This document shows positions 8,723 through 17,283 of a stretch of DNA of 64,000 nt, piece after piece. Every line of letters begins with the position of its first letter. Positions within the stretch are counted from its first letter, which is position 1. The notes under the pieces are model-generated. The model did not search any database. It had not been told where the DNA came from and saw only the letters and a list, made by a program, of their open reading frames with translations. This DNA comes from CAZSMK01 sp964608095 (lineage in GTDB: Bacteria; Sumerlaeota; Sumerlaeia; MWCT01; JAGHBZ01). The stretch lies in NCBI GenBank assembly GCA_964608095.1, contig CAZSMK010000011.1, positions 62,001-126,000 on the forward strand. Direction: 5' to 3'. The translations under genes and the position numbers were made by a program.

Positions 8723-10567
8723 TCATGGCTGAATCCATTCTTCATAGGCAAGCGGTCCGTTGAATTCGGCTGCACGGTTCTCATATTCCGTGCCCGACGT
8801 CACGGCATGGATAAAGCCATTCATGTCGCCGACAAGGACTGTATGTAAAATTTTGTTCTCCGGGTTTTTATGAAGTATGATATCTACCTGGTCGTTTAAG
8901 CCTCGATAGCGAATCAAATCCTTCTCATCGCGCCGCGCAAGGTGTATATCCTCTAATAACCGCCGGACCATTTTGAGAGTCTTCCGATACGTTCCTCCCG
9001 TCGGTCCTACCACAAGTTTTCCATTAACACGAATGTTCCGATCATCGTAGCAGATCACATTAAGGTGATGATTCGGACACCTGAGCAACCACGGAATCAA
9101 TGTATCGCCATGCTTCTCGTCATCGTCATAACCATAGTTTGCATCGAGGAAGGAAATTCGTTCTATCTCAGAAGGGAGCTCGTCAAATCCGTTTAGGTAA
9201 CCGAAAATAAGACTTCCGCCGCCGCTGTGAGCCGAGAGATGAATCTTGACGTTCGACCAGGGGAAATGCTCTCTTACAGAATCAATCAAACGCTTGATCA
9301 GCTCAGTTTCGTCGGGATGAGTTCGCCGCCAGGTCGGCCAGCTCTTTCCGCCCGCCTCGAGGTATGCCACGACAATATTCCAATCCTTGATGACCTGGCG
9401 AAGACGCCGTGTTTGTGCACCTATGTGCTGAATCCCGAAATGCCAGTCTACTCCCTCAACTACCTTCTTCCCGATGGTCTGTTCGATGGTGTTGCCATTC
9501 GGAAGTGCAAAGAAAATTAGTTTTGTGGGTCGCGACGGATCGAACGACTCAACTGATGGCGCATTGATAACCACTCGAACGTCAGGTTCAAAAGAATAGG
9601 TTTTTACCTGTTCGTTCCAATGAGGACTTATATCGAATCCATCAAGACGTCCGTTCGGCTTTGCGGCTGTTAATGACGTCTTCCGGAACAAATCGGAAAG
9701 AGCATAAAAATGTTCAAAATGATCCTGCGTGGTCATCCCTGCATATCCCAACAAATGGAAATTTCCTTTTTCGGTTCGATAGAGCAGGCGCGCCCCGCGC
9801 GTGTTGCAGTCAAATGCGGGAATACGAACCAGCCCCAGATCGTTAAGCAGATAGTCGGCAGCAAGCGTTGTCGTATTGCCTCGATGCTCTTCGAGTGGGG
9901 GGAAGAGATGAGTGAACCACATCGAGCATTCGCCTTTTACCGCTCGACGCGCAAAACGCACAAACGGTTCCATGGCTGCGGGTTCGAGCTCGTTCTCTCT
10001 TCCTTCAACTCGAGGAGCATAAAGAGAATCTGCCAGCACGACATCGCTTATCAGATTCTCGAATTGAGGTAACCGAAGTATTTCACGAATAGCGGAATAT
10101 CCTCCGCTGAATGATGTGAGGCACACCTTGCCGATTGGTTTTGTTGTTATCTTCTCACGAACAAGGGTTGTGGTCGTCTCTTCCAAAACCTGCAGGAATT
10201 TCTCCGGGTCATTGAAGACTAAAGGATAGCCATAGTTTTTTACCGTAATGCTTACAATGACGGCGTTTTTGAAAGCGTCATAGAATGTCTGTTCGGAACA
10301 CCACGAGGCACCGTGGAAGAAGACGACTACCTCAGTGGCTACGGAAAGATCAGGATTGAAAAAGTCGGGAACAAAGAGAGTGCCAAGCGAGAGATCGAAA
10401 TGTTTTCCGGGCACATCTCTCTGCGCGGGCGGCACCGGAAATTGTTGCTCGCTCCGCTTATTCAATGCACTCTTCTCATCCGCTGTTGCAGAATGAATTA
10501 TCAACACTGCAAGCATGCTTATAACCACAAAAAGCCTTACAAACCCATACATAGTATCATTATTCAT
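8723..10567 (-). CDS. Secreted tandem alpha/beta-hydrolase protein
   Basis: A 614-residue exported protein with a signal peptide at about residues 8-29. Two alpha/beta-hydrolase units follow each other. The first (about 55-300) has VVVFFHGASW for the oxyanion strand, the nucleophile elbow SFSGGY (S154), an Asp in VVLADS (D180) and QDHFEH near 282-286. The second (about 330-600) has KLIFFALPNGN, the elbow SAHSGGG (S448), FLDANYG (D475) and a late His in GFIHAV. Both copies therefore appear able to form a triad. The family is not recognised; esterase or peptidase activity on extracellular material is an inference. It is the first of the three minus-strand secreted-protein genes, with 169 bp to the next. 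No strong ribosome site is seen. Confidence 0.78.
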   Translation of the reverse strand: MNNDTMYGFVRLFVVISMLAVLIIHSATADEKSALNKRSEQQFPVPPAQRDVPGKHFDLSLGTLFVPDFFNPDLSVATEVVVFFHGASWCSEQTFYDAFKNAVIVSITVKNYGYPLVFNDPEKFLQVLEETTTTLVREKITTKPIGKVCLTSFSGGYSAIREILRLPQFENLISDVVLADSLYAPRVEGRENELEPAAMEPFVRFARRAVKGECSMWFTHLFPPLEEHRGNTTTLAADYLLNDLGLVRIPAFDCNTRGARLLYRTEKGNFHLLGYAGMTTQDHFEHFYALSDLFRKTSLTAAKPNGRLDGFDISPHWNEQVKTYSFEPDVRVVINAPSVESFDPSRPTKLIFFALPNGNTIEQTIGKKVVEGVDWHFGIQHIGAQTRRLRQVIKDWNIVVAYLEAGGKSWPTWRRTHPDETELIKRLIDSVREHFPWSNVKIHLSAHSGGGSLIFGYLNGFDELPSEIERISFLDANYGYDDDEKHGDTLIPWLLRCPNHHLNVICYDDRNIRVNGKLVVGPTGGTYRKTLKMVRRLLEDIHLARRDEKDLIRYRGLNDQVDIILHKNPENKILHTVLVGDMNGFIHAVTSGTEYENRAAEFNGPLAYEEWIQP

Positions 10568-10885
10568 TTCGATAAACTATGACTCCGCACTGCGTATAAA
10601 TTGTTGTATTCTTTTTTAAAACAGGTCACAATAGAAATATAAGATGGTATAGTTCAAATGAATTTTTGTGAAAAATGAGCATTGATGTAAAAATGCGTCA
10701 GCAGGGAAAATGTTCCCACCTCATCTGAAACCGGGAGGTAAATTGTAAATCAGGATAACTTTGTACTATATGATATATGAAAATTCTTGCGTGGAACTTG
10801 AAATATAGTAAGAGTTATTGTCATCTTTTATCATTAAAAAGGGATCGTAGAAAAATTTTCATAAAACAGCCGGACAAAATGCATC
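10568..10885. other. Divergent intergenic region without genes
   Basis: This 318-bp AT-rich stretch separates the minus-strand hydrolase gene from the plus-strand histidine kinase and must hold both promoters. A small dyad GGGAA-AATG-TTCCC at 10704-10717 is visible, followed by ACCTC and GAGGT arms around 10718-10739. No convincing -35/-10 pair or reading frame was found. Confidence 0.4.
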
Positions 10886-12793
10886 ATGGGAACTAAAAAC
10901 AACAATCACAAAGGAAAGATTTCTCTGAGGTATTACCTTACTTTTTATATTCTCCTGTTGTTGATTCCGATATTAATCACGCTATCGATTATCGATTATT
11001 TTGATAGCCGTATGGACTTGAAGAATCATTATCAGCTCATACAGGAACAATCCGAGAACGAGATCAAGAACGTAATATCCCTTGTCGACAGCGGCTATAA
11101 AATGTTTGGAAAAACGCTTGATGACGAATTGAAAAAGGCGTTTGAGCCGTTTATCGCTGCCTACAAAGAGGCGGGAAACGATCCGTCGAAAATCGATCTC
11201 GAGGCGCTTAAGGAAAAACTCGGCGGCAATATGGACCTCTATATAATTAACAAAGTCGGCGTTGTCGTGTATTCAACATACCAGACCGATATCGGTCTTG
11301 ATTTCAATATCTATCCCGATTTCGTCGATTACCTCGACAAAATCAGGTTGGGGAATAGCTACTCATCGGATAGAATTACGCCTGAAATAAGAACCGGCAT
11401 CTTACGAAAATACGCCTATATACCAAGCCCTGACCACGAATACATCCTCGAACTCGGACTGGTGTCCGAAGAGTTTAAGACCAATATTCAAGAACTTGAC
11501 TTTACCAAGGTTGCGTCTGAACTCACAGATATAAATCCTTCGTTGAATAACGTACGCATTTTCGACCGGGCAGGCAACTTGATTGGAAGACCCGAAGTCA
11601 AAGTCAGCAACGAGGTCAGAAATATGGTTGTTGAAGTTTACAGAGACCGAGAGTCCTGTGTGTTTTATAAAGAAGACCAAAAAGAAGTGGTAAAGTATCT
11701 TTTTGTTGATCTATCGGACCCGGATTATCCCACCGATGTAAGTAAGATCGTAGAATTGACTTATAGCACCCGCCCTATGGAACAGCGCCTGAAAAGCAAA
11801 AAGATTTATCATATCAGCGCCACCTTAATCGCCATGCTTCTTGGTTTTGTCCTTACGCCCATTGTCGCAGGGAAAATCACCAGCCCTATACGCAAAATTG
11901 TTCATAGCATCAACCGTATCGCTCAGGGCGAGCTTGATCATAAACTGCGTGTAAAGACACATTCAGAACTCCTGACCCTCGAAAAAAGCATCAACACCAT
12001 GGTGCAAACCCTCAAGGATAATATTACTAAGATAAAGGAGTCCGAGGAAAAGATTCGCCAATACAGCCAGCGTCTGGACGAACTTGTCGAGGCGCGCACC
12101 GCTGAACTTGAAGAAGCAAATGAAGACCTCAAGGCATTTGCTCATTCAATTTCTCACGACCTCCGCGCTCCTCTTGTGATACTGCAAAAACATGCTTCTG
12201 TCTTGCTTGAGCAAAACGCCGACCGGCTCGACGAAAAAGGTAGAGAACGCGCTGAGAAAATTCTGGAGACCAGCCGAAGAATCGACCGCTTGATCCAGGA
12301 TTTGCTCGATTATAATTACCTGGGCAGAGCGGACATCAAACTCGAACCTGTCAACCTGGAAAACCTTATGGAGGAAGTCCTCACTCAGATTGAACCACAG
12401 ATAAATGAAAAAAATGCCGTCATCAAGGTCAACGAACCCCTTCCCGATGTCATGGGACACAGGGCTACATTGTTTACCGTCATAACCAATCTCGTGACCA
12501 ATGCGCTGAAATATGTTGCTCCTGATGTTAGACCTGGTGTGAAGATATACACAGAAGCAAAAAATGGCTGGATACGATTGTGGGTCGAGGATAACGGAAT
12601 CGGCATCGCATCCGAAGACCAGGAACGTATCTTCCACCTCTTCGAGCGGGTAAAAGAAACAGAGGACTATTCAGGTACCGGAATCGGTCTGGCGATCGTT
12701 AGAAAAGGCATTCAACGAATGGGTGGGCACCTTGGGCTCGAATCCGAGCCGGGTAAAGGAAGTAAATTCTGGATTGAACTTCGACGCGCGTGA
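10886..12793 (+). CDS. Membrane sensor histidine kinase (double-Cache-like, HAMP, HisKA, HATPase)
   Basis: A complete transmembrane histidine kinase of 635 residues. TM1 is at about 17-36 and TM2 at about 307-330, enclosing a periplasmic sensor of about 270 residues that looks like a Cache-type double PAS fold (LYIINKVGVVVYST, then a second unit with VRIFDRAGNLIGRP). HAMP follows (about 330-382), then a coiled linker and the HisKA H-box SISHDLRAPL with the phospho-accepting His at 424. The ATPase domain has the N box (TNLVTNALKY), G1 (EDNGIGI) and G2 (GTGIGLAIV). No response regulator is adjacent, so it is an orphan here. The signal is unknown; small carboxylates are common ligands of such sensors. 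Confidence 0.93.
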   Translation: MGTKNNNHKGKISLRYYLTFYILLLLIPILITLSIIDYFDSRMDLKNHYQLIQEQSENEIKNVISLVDSGYKMFGKTLDDELKKAFEPFIAAYKEAGNDPSKIDLEALKEKLGGNMDLYIINKVGVVVYSTYQTDIGLDFNIYPDFVDYLDKIRLGNSYSSDRITPEIRTGILRKYAYIPSPDHEYILELGLVSEEFKTNIQELDFTKVASELTDINPSLNNVRIFDRAGNLIGRPEVKVSNEVRNMVVEVYRDRESCVFYKEDQKEVVKYLFVDLSDPDYPTDVSKIVELTYSTRPMEQRLKSKKIYHISATLIAMLLGFVLTPIVAGKITSPIRKIVHSINRIAQGELDHKLRVKTHSELLTLEKSINTMVQTLKDNITKIKESEEKIRQYSQRLDELVEARTAELEEANEDLKAFAHSISHDLRAPLVILQKHASVLLEQNADRLDEKGRERAEKILETSRRIDRLIQDLLDYNYLGRADIKLEPVNLENLMEEVLTQIEPQINEKNAVIKVNEPLPDVMGHRATLFTVITNLVTNALKYVAPDVRPGVKIYTEAKNGWIRLWVEDNGIGIASEDQERIFHLFERVKETEDYSGTGIGLAIVRKGIQRMGGHLGLESEPGKGSKFWIELRRA

Positions 12794-12909
12794 GATTATT
12801 TTTTCGTTCTATAAATTACGCCCTTCATGACAAATCGCGGCTTTCAAGATTTTAATTCTTTAAAAGGATATTTTTACATCGAACTCCATGATTGCTCGTG
12901 CCTGAAAAA

Positions 12910-14019
12910 ATGAACGCGGAATCCACGAATAGAAGAAACGACACCATCGCGTTTTTTGTTACACCCCATGGGTACGGACATGCAGCGCGTGCGTGTGCCG
13001 TAATGGAGTCCCTTCGCATGCGCGATGAAACCGTCCGCTTTGAAATCTTTTCTCGAGTTCCACAGTGGTTTTTTCTCGATTCCATCTCCGGCGAATTAGG
13101 CTACCACGAAACCCTCACGGATATCGGTTTGGTGCAGCGTACACCATTGCACGAAGACATTCCCGCCACACTCGAGCGGCTCGTTTCTTTTATGCCTTTC
13201 CAACCCGACGTGGTTAAAAGCCTTGCTCAAACACTACATCAAATGAAAACCAGCCTCGTGGTCTGCGACATCTCACCGCTCGGTATTGTGGTGGCGCAAG
13301 AAGCCGGGATTCCTTCTGTCCTCATCGAAAATTTCACCTGGGATTGGATCTATCGAGGATACCTTGACACCGAGCCCCGCTTGCGACTTTTCGCGGAATT
13401 CCTTACAGAAATCTACACGTCCGCAGTGTACCATATCGCCACAGAGCCTGTCTGCAACCGTTTCCAAGCCGATGTAATCACGCCGCCTGTCAGCCGTTCG
13501 CCTCGCACATCATCAAAGAAAGTTCGTGAACAACTCAATATTCCGGCTCAGGCAAAAATGATACTCATAACCATGGGCGGCGTGCCTTCAAACCATGATT
13601 TCACCCAGCACCTCCGCAAACGAGACGACGTTTTCTTCGTAATACCGGGTGGCGCTCAACGCAGAAAAAAAACACGCAACGTCCTCCTTCTACCCAACCA
13701 TTCGGAATTTTATCACCCTGACCTTGTCAACGCATCCGACTGTGTGATTTCCAAACTCGGCTACAGCACCCTTACCGAGACTTACCACGCAGGCGTCCCA
13801 TTCGGCTATATCATGCGTAGCAAGTTTCGCGAGGCGAAATGCCTTAAAAAATTCATCGAAGCAGAGATGCAAGGCATACAAATCGAAGAAACTGCTTTCT
13901 ACAATGGCGAATGGATGGACGAGCTGGACGAACTAATATCCATGCCGCGCATCTCGCCACACGAACCCAACGGCGCCACCCCAACCGCCGCCTTCCTCTT
14001 GAGTCTTCTTAAAATCTAA
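12910..14019 (+). CDS. Glycosyltransferase-like protein (MurG/L-arabinokinase N-domain type)
   Basis: A cytosolic protein of about 369 residues with a GT-B style layout. The N-terminal glycine-rich loop TPHGYGHAARACAV matches the start of UDP-sugar-type transferases and of the N-terminal domain of L-arabinokinase-like proteins. The second half begins with KMILITMGGVPSNHD and ends with the donor-site pattern DCVISKLGYSTLTE, followed by AGVPFGYIMR, as in MurG. The acceptor and sugar are unknown. The reading frame is open to a TTG at 12892; the ATG at 12910 is preferred because it starts close to the conserved core, but no clear ribosome site supports any choice. It follows the histidine kinase by 116 bp. 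Confidence 0.78.
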   Translation: MNAESTNRRNDTIAFFVTPHGYGHAARACAVMESLRMRDETVRFEIFSRVPQWFFLDSISGELGYHETLTDIGLVQRTPLHEDIPATLERLVSFMPFQPDVVKSLAQTLHQMKTSLVVCDISPLGIVVAQEAGIPSVLIENFTWDWIYRGYLDTEPRLRLFAEFLTEIYTSAVYHIATEPVCNRFQADVITPPVSRSPRTSSKKVREQLNIPAQAKMILITMGGVPSNHDFTQHLRKRDDVFFVIPGGAQRRKKTRNVLLLPNHSEFYHPDLVNASDCVISKLGYSTLTETYHAGVPFGYIMRSKFREAKCLKKFIEAEMQGIQIEETAFYNGEWMDELDELISMPRISPHEPNGATPTAAFLLSLLKI

Positions 14020-14179
14020 CTCGGAAAAATCTTACCATTCTGAAAATTTAGATATAATTGTCGCACTTCTGCACTGTTTTTCTGACTTACTTTCAAAAAA
14101 AACATTGATAATTAGCGTTCGGCAAAATAAGAAAGAATTGATATTTTCATAGGATTGAAGTTCGAAAGGAGAAGGGCGT

Positions 14180-15496
14180 ATGACTTATTTTAGCCCCGAT
14201 GACCATATAAAAGAACTGGGCCTCACGCTGGAAGACCTGGTCACAGAGGATGGGTGGGGCGAGCTCTGGCGGGGCGAAGATGAGAAACTCGGGATGGTGC
14301 TGATATGTGCCTTCACCACTGATGAAGGTAAACAAGCGTTTCGAGACACCTTACCGTCCTACAAAAAATGGCAATCCCTCGCCGCGACATACTGTTCCGG
14401 TCTTCTCAAGGTTCATCGAATCATCGATGAGGGCGAAATACCGATGCTCATCATGGAAAATCCGGGCGGCGAGACCGCACGCGAACATTTTATCGCCGGG
14501 TGGGAGGATATAAAAGAGGGTGGACTTCTTGCCGTTGCATGTCTCGACGCAATTGCCCATGCCCGTAATAATGCACTCGCTCCCATCGGCATTACTCCAG
14601 ATACCATTTTTAGAAATCCGGACGGCAAAGAATGTCCCTGGAAACTCCTGCCCGTGGTCCCGGAATCATCGGAGTATTTTCATCTGCTCCATGGCGGGCG
14701 CTACGTTCCGCCGGAACTCAAAGACACCCACCATCCGGAAGAACTCAACCCGGATACTTATTCCGTATATTGGATTTGGGCTGAAATCGTTGCGCAGGAT
14801 ACCACCATTCCTCATGACCTCGAACGTCTCAAAGAGTTTATCCCCTACCATGTGCTCCATACGTTGTTGACTAATGGTCTTATTCCGCTGAAGGGGAGTT
14901 ACTTCGAGGCGCGAGTAGCAGTGACGGCTATCCAGTATTGGCTGAAATACGACGCACGAGATGACCGTATCGACAGAAAGAAGAAGATAGAAGCCGAAAA
15001 ACGCACTCCGGCTCAAGAAAAAATGTACAAGGCAAAAGAGAAAATCTGGGAACGAAGGAAAATAATAATCCAGGTAGCGGCGCTGCTCATTATAATTGGT
15101 GTTATTGGACTTGCAGGAATTTCTATCAAGAACACGTTTAAGGCACAAAAGACACCGCAAACCGCTTATGGCCTGATCGCCCTTTACTTTGACGCGTTAA
15201 TCGACCGCAACCTGGAAGAAGCCCTGAAGTATACACAAGGTGAGGGCAACATGGGTACAAATCTAATGTTCGAAAAGATCAAATGGATGGAAGAAAAGCA
15301 TCTGGCAAGCAGATTTGCCCAAGCCGCGCCCGAGATTCGCGGCTCAGGAAGTCCAAGACTTATTCGCGTCGCTTTGAAAGGTGAAAACGGCGACCTGTTT
15401 ATGCGAGCCGAGGTTACGGTCAAAAAGATGGACTCGGGTGAGTGGATCGTGGAAAAGGTATTCTTCGAACCGCTTCGGAAACTCGAAGAAGAATAG
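14180..15496 (+). CDS. Membrane-anchored pseudokinase with C-terminal extracytoplasmic domain
   Basis: A 438-residue protein. Residues 1-260 trace a Ser/Thr-kinase fold: DGWGELWRGED in place of the glycine-rich loop, YVPPEL like the APE motif, and DTYSVYWIWAEIV like the F-helix DVYSLG motif. The catalytic residues are missing: there is no ATP-binding Lys in the VLICAF strand, HRD is replaced by the APIGITPD segment, and DFG is absent. Thus it is a pseudokinase. A Lys/Glu-rich linker leads to one transmembrane helix (about 294-314), then a domain of about 110 residues starting AYGLIALYFDALIDRNLEEAL that looks NTF2-like. GGAG precedes the ATG. It could relay a signal or scaffold a complex across the membrane; no partner is identified. 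Confidence 0.8.
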   Translation: MTYFSPDDHIKELGLTLEDLVTEDGWGELWRGEDEKLGMVLICAFTTDEGKQAFRDTLPSYKKWQSLAATYCSGLLKVHRIIDEGEIPMLIMENPGGETAREHFIAGWEDIKEGGLLAVACLDAIAHARNNALAPIGITPDTIFRNPDGKECPWKLLPVVPESSEYFHLLHGGRYVPPELKDTHHPEELNPDTYSVYWIWAEIVAQDTTIPHDLERLKEFIPYHVLHTLLTNGLIPLKGSYFEARVAVTAIQYWLKYDARDDRIDRKKKIEAEKRTPAQEKMYKAKEKIWERRKIIIQVAALLIIIGVIGLAGISIKNTFKAQKTPQTAYGLIALYFDALIDRNLEEALKYTQGEGNMGTNLMFEKIKWMEEKHLASRFAQAAPEIRGSGSPRLIRVALKGENGDLFMRAEVTVKKMDSGEWIVEKVFFEPLRKLEEE

Positions 15497-15550
15497 CATA
15501 CACATGCATCGTTTTCAGGTAACTTAATTCCATAAGGATATAATCGCGAT

Positions 15551-16498
15551 ATGAGACCTAAACCCACACTCCAGGATATTGAGGAAGCAGCGGAAAGAAT
15601 ACAGCCTTACGCACACCGTACACCGGTTCTTACCTGTCATAGTTTGAACGAGATGACCGGTACGACCTTATTTTTCAAATGCGAAAATTTTCAGAAGGTT
15701 GGTGCGTTTAAATTCCGTGGCGCATGCAACACAGTGTTTCACCTAACACCCGAAGAGCTGCGTTACGGTGTGGCGACACACTCGTCCGGTAATCATGGGG
15801 CGGCGCTCGCTCTTGCTGCACGACTGCGCGGGGCACAGGCACATATAGTCATGCCACGAACCGCACCGGCGGTTAAGAGAGCCGCAGTCGAGAGTTACGG
15901 TGCACATATTGTCACCTGCGAACCGACACTCGAATCACGCGAGGCAACACTTCAAGACCTGGTTAAACACACCGGCTCTGTTGTGGTTCATCCCTACAAC
16001 GACCACCGCATTATGGCGGGACAGGGAACCGCGGCGCTTGAATTAGTTCAAGACGTACCCGACCTCGATGCGGTCATCTGTCCGGTTGGCGGCGGTGGCC
16101 TTATCAGCGGTACCGCTGTCGCGGTAAGCAATAGTTCTCCCTACACCTTAATTATCGGCGCGGAACCCACGGCCGCCGACGATGCGTACCGCTCGCTCCA
16201 GGAGGGGAAGATAGTTCCATCGCATAATCCGCAGACCATAGCCGATGGTCTTCGAACATCACTTGGCGACCTCACGTTTCCTGTTATAAAAATGCTTGTC
16301 CATGAAATCGTCACCGTATCGGAAAAAGGAATAGTAGACGCCATGCGCCATGTATGGGAACGGATGAAAATAATCATCGAAGCCTCGTCAGCGGTTCCAG
16401 TTGCTGCCATTTTCGAGCGCCCCGAGATGTTCAAATCACGTCGTGTAGGCATAATCATATCCGGCGGAAACGTCGATCTCGATAATCTCCCGTGGTAA
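15551..16498 (+). CDS. PLP-dependent threonine/serine dehydratase or serine racemase
   Basis: A 315-residue fold-type II PLP enzyme. The cofactor Lys is K54 in GAFKFRGA; the substrate and phosphate loops are SSGNHGAA (78-85) and the tetraglycine GGGGLISG near 175-182. The length fits serine racemase or the short catabolic threonine dehydratase; the C-terminal ACT-like regulatory domain of biosynthetic IlvA is absent. It would deaminate threonine or serine to the 2-oxoacid and ammonia, or racemise serine. AAGG with about ten bases to the ATG serves as ribosome site. It follows the pseudokinase gene by 54 bp but has no obvious functional tie. Distinguishing dehydratase from racemase is not possible here. 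Confidence 0.9.
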   Translation: MRPKPTLQDIEEAAERIQPYAHRTPVLTCHSLNEMTGTTLFFKCENFQKVGAFKFRGACNTVFHLTPEELRYGVATHSSGNHGAALALAARLRGAQAHIVMPRTAPAVKRAAVESYGAHIVTCEPTLESREATLQDLVKHTGSVVVHPYNDHRIMAGQGTAALELVQDVPDLDAVICPVGGGGLISGTAVAVSNSSPYTLIIGAEPTAADDAYRSLQEGKIVPSHNPQTIADGLRTSLGDLTFPVIKMLVHEIVTVSEKGIVDAMRHVWERMKIIIEASSAVPVAAIFERPEMFKSRRVGIIISGGNVDLDNLPW

Positions 16499-16579
16499 CA
16501 TTATCACCGATCTTCTATTACATTGTTTCAAATAGCCCATAGCCTTTTTTTATTCAACGCAACGACATAGTACTATAGA

Positions 16580-17005
16580 ATGAATGATATGATTCAGTCT
16601 TGTTCAATAAATATATTTCTCGCAGACTTACTCGTTATAGGGCACGCTCTTTATGTCGCATTTGTGGTATTGGGATTTATTATTACGTGGGTAGGATATC
16701 TTTTCGGCTGGAGTTTTGTTCATAATTTCTACTTCAGAATCGCTCACCTCATTGCCATCGGTATCGTTGTCTTACAAGCCCTTGTTGGTACCATCTGCCC
16801 TTTGACCGTCTGGGAAGATCGGTTGAGGCTTGCCGGAGGCGAGGGCGCCAGATATGAGGGATCATTTATTCAGCATTGGTTGCACAAGGTTTTATATTAT
16901 GATATAAGTCTTGAGGTTTTCGCAGTTATTTATACAGCCTTCTTTTTACTCGTCATCGCCACATTTTTCATCATTAAAACCCATCGCCCGAAGAGAAAAC
17001 AATGA
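16580..17005 (+). CDS. DUF2784 family membrane protein
   Basis: A 141-residue membrane protein with four predicted helices (about 11-36, 48-72, 101-118 and 115-132). The pattern CPLTVWEDRLR between helices two and three, then FIQHWLHKVLYYD, is the hallmark of DUF2784, a small family of unknown function found in many Gram-negative bacteria. The start is uncertain because no Shine-Dalgarno lies before the ATG at 16580; ATG 16589 is an alternative in frame. It stands alone between the PLP enzyme and the thioredoxin reductase-like gene. Confidence 0.85.
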   Translation: MNDMIQSCSINIFLADLLVIGHALYVAFVVLGFIITWVGYLFGWSFVHNFYFRIAHLIAIGIVVLQALVGTICPLTVWEDRLRLAGGEGARYEGSFIQHWLHKVLYYDISLEVFAVIYTAFFLLVIATFFIIKTHRPKRKQ

Positions 17006-17224
17006 CCATACAGTCCCGCTTTTTATTGTCCATAAAAGTCCTCAAATCTTTAGCCTGTAAGGCTGAGAATGGCGGCATGTTTCCTTGACTGCTGTTCAGT
17101 CCTTAACAAGTGTTCATACCTTCACGTACCCTGAGTCTGGCTAAATCGCTGGTGCGACAATTTCATTAAAGTTTTTTTTCTATAATGAAGGGCAGAAAAA
17201 TTACACAATTTTCCTGATTGCATT

Positions 17225-17253
17225 TTGACTCTCCTGCGTTATCATTTTAATTT
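17225..17253 (+). promoter_or_regulatory. Candidate promoter for the AhpF-like reductase
   Basis: TTGACT (17225-17230), a 17-bp spacer and TAATTT (17248-17253) lie about 30 bp before the ATG at 17284, which has AGGAGG as ribosome site. The rest of the 17006-17283 gap contains only a short AGCCT-GTA-AGGCT hairpin at 17052-17064. Confidence 0.45.
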
Positions 17254-17283
17254 ATATTCTTTTCAAACACAGGAGGCGTACCA

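Noticed and set aside
17052..17064. AGCCT-GTA-AGGCT hairpin after the DUF2784 gene
   Set aside because: Only five base pairs and no T tract follows, so it is not a convincing terminator.
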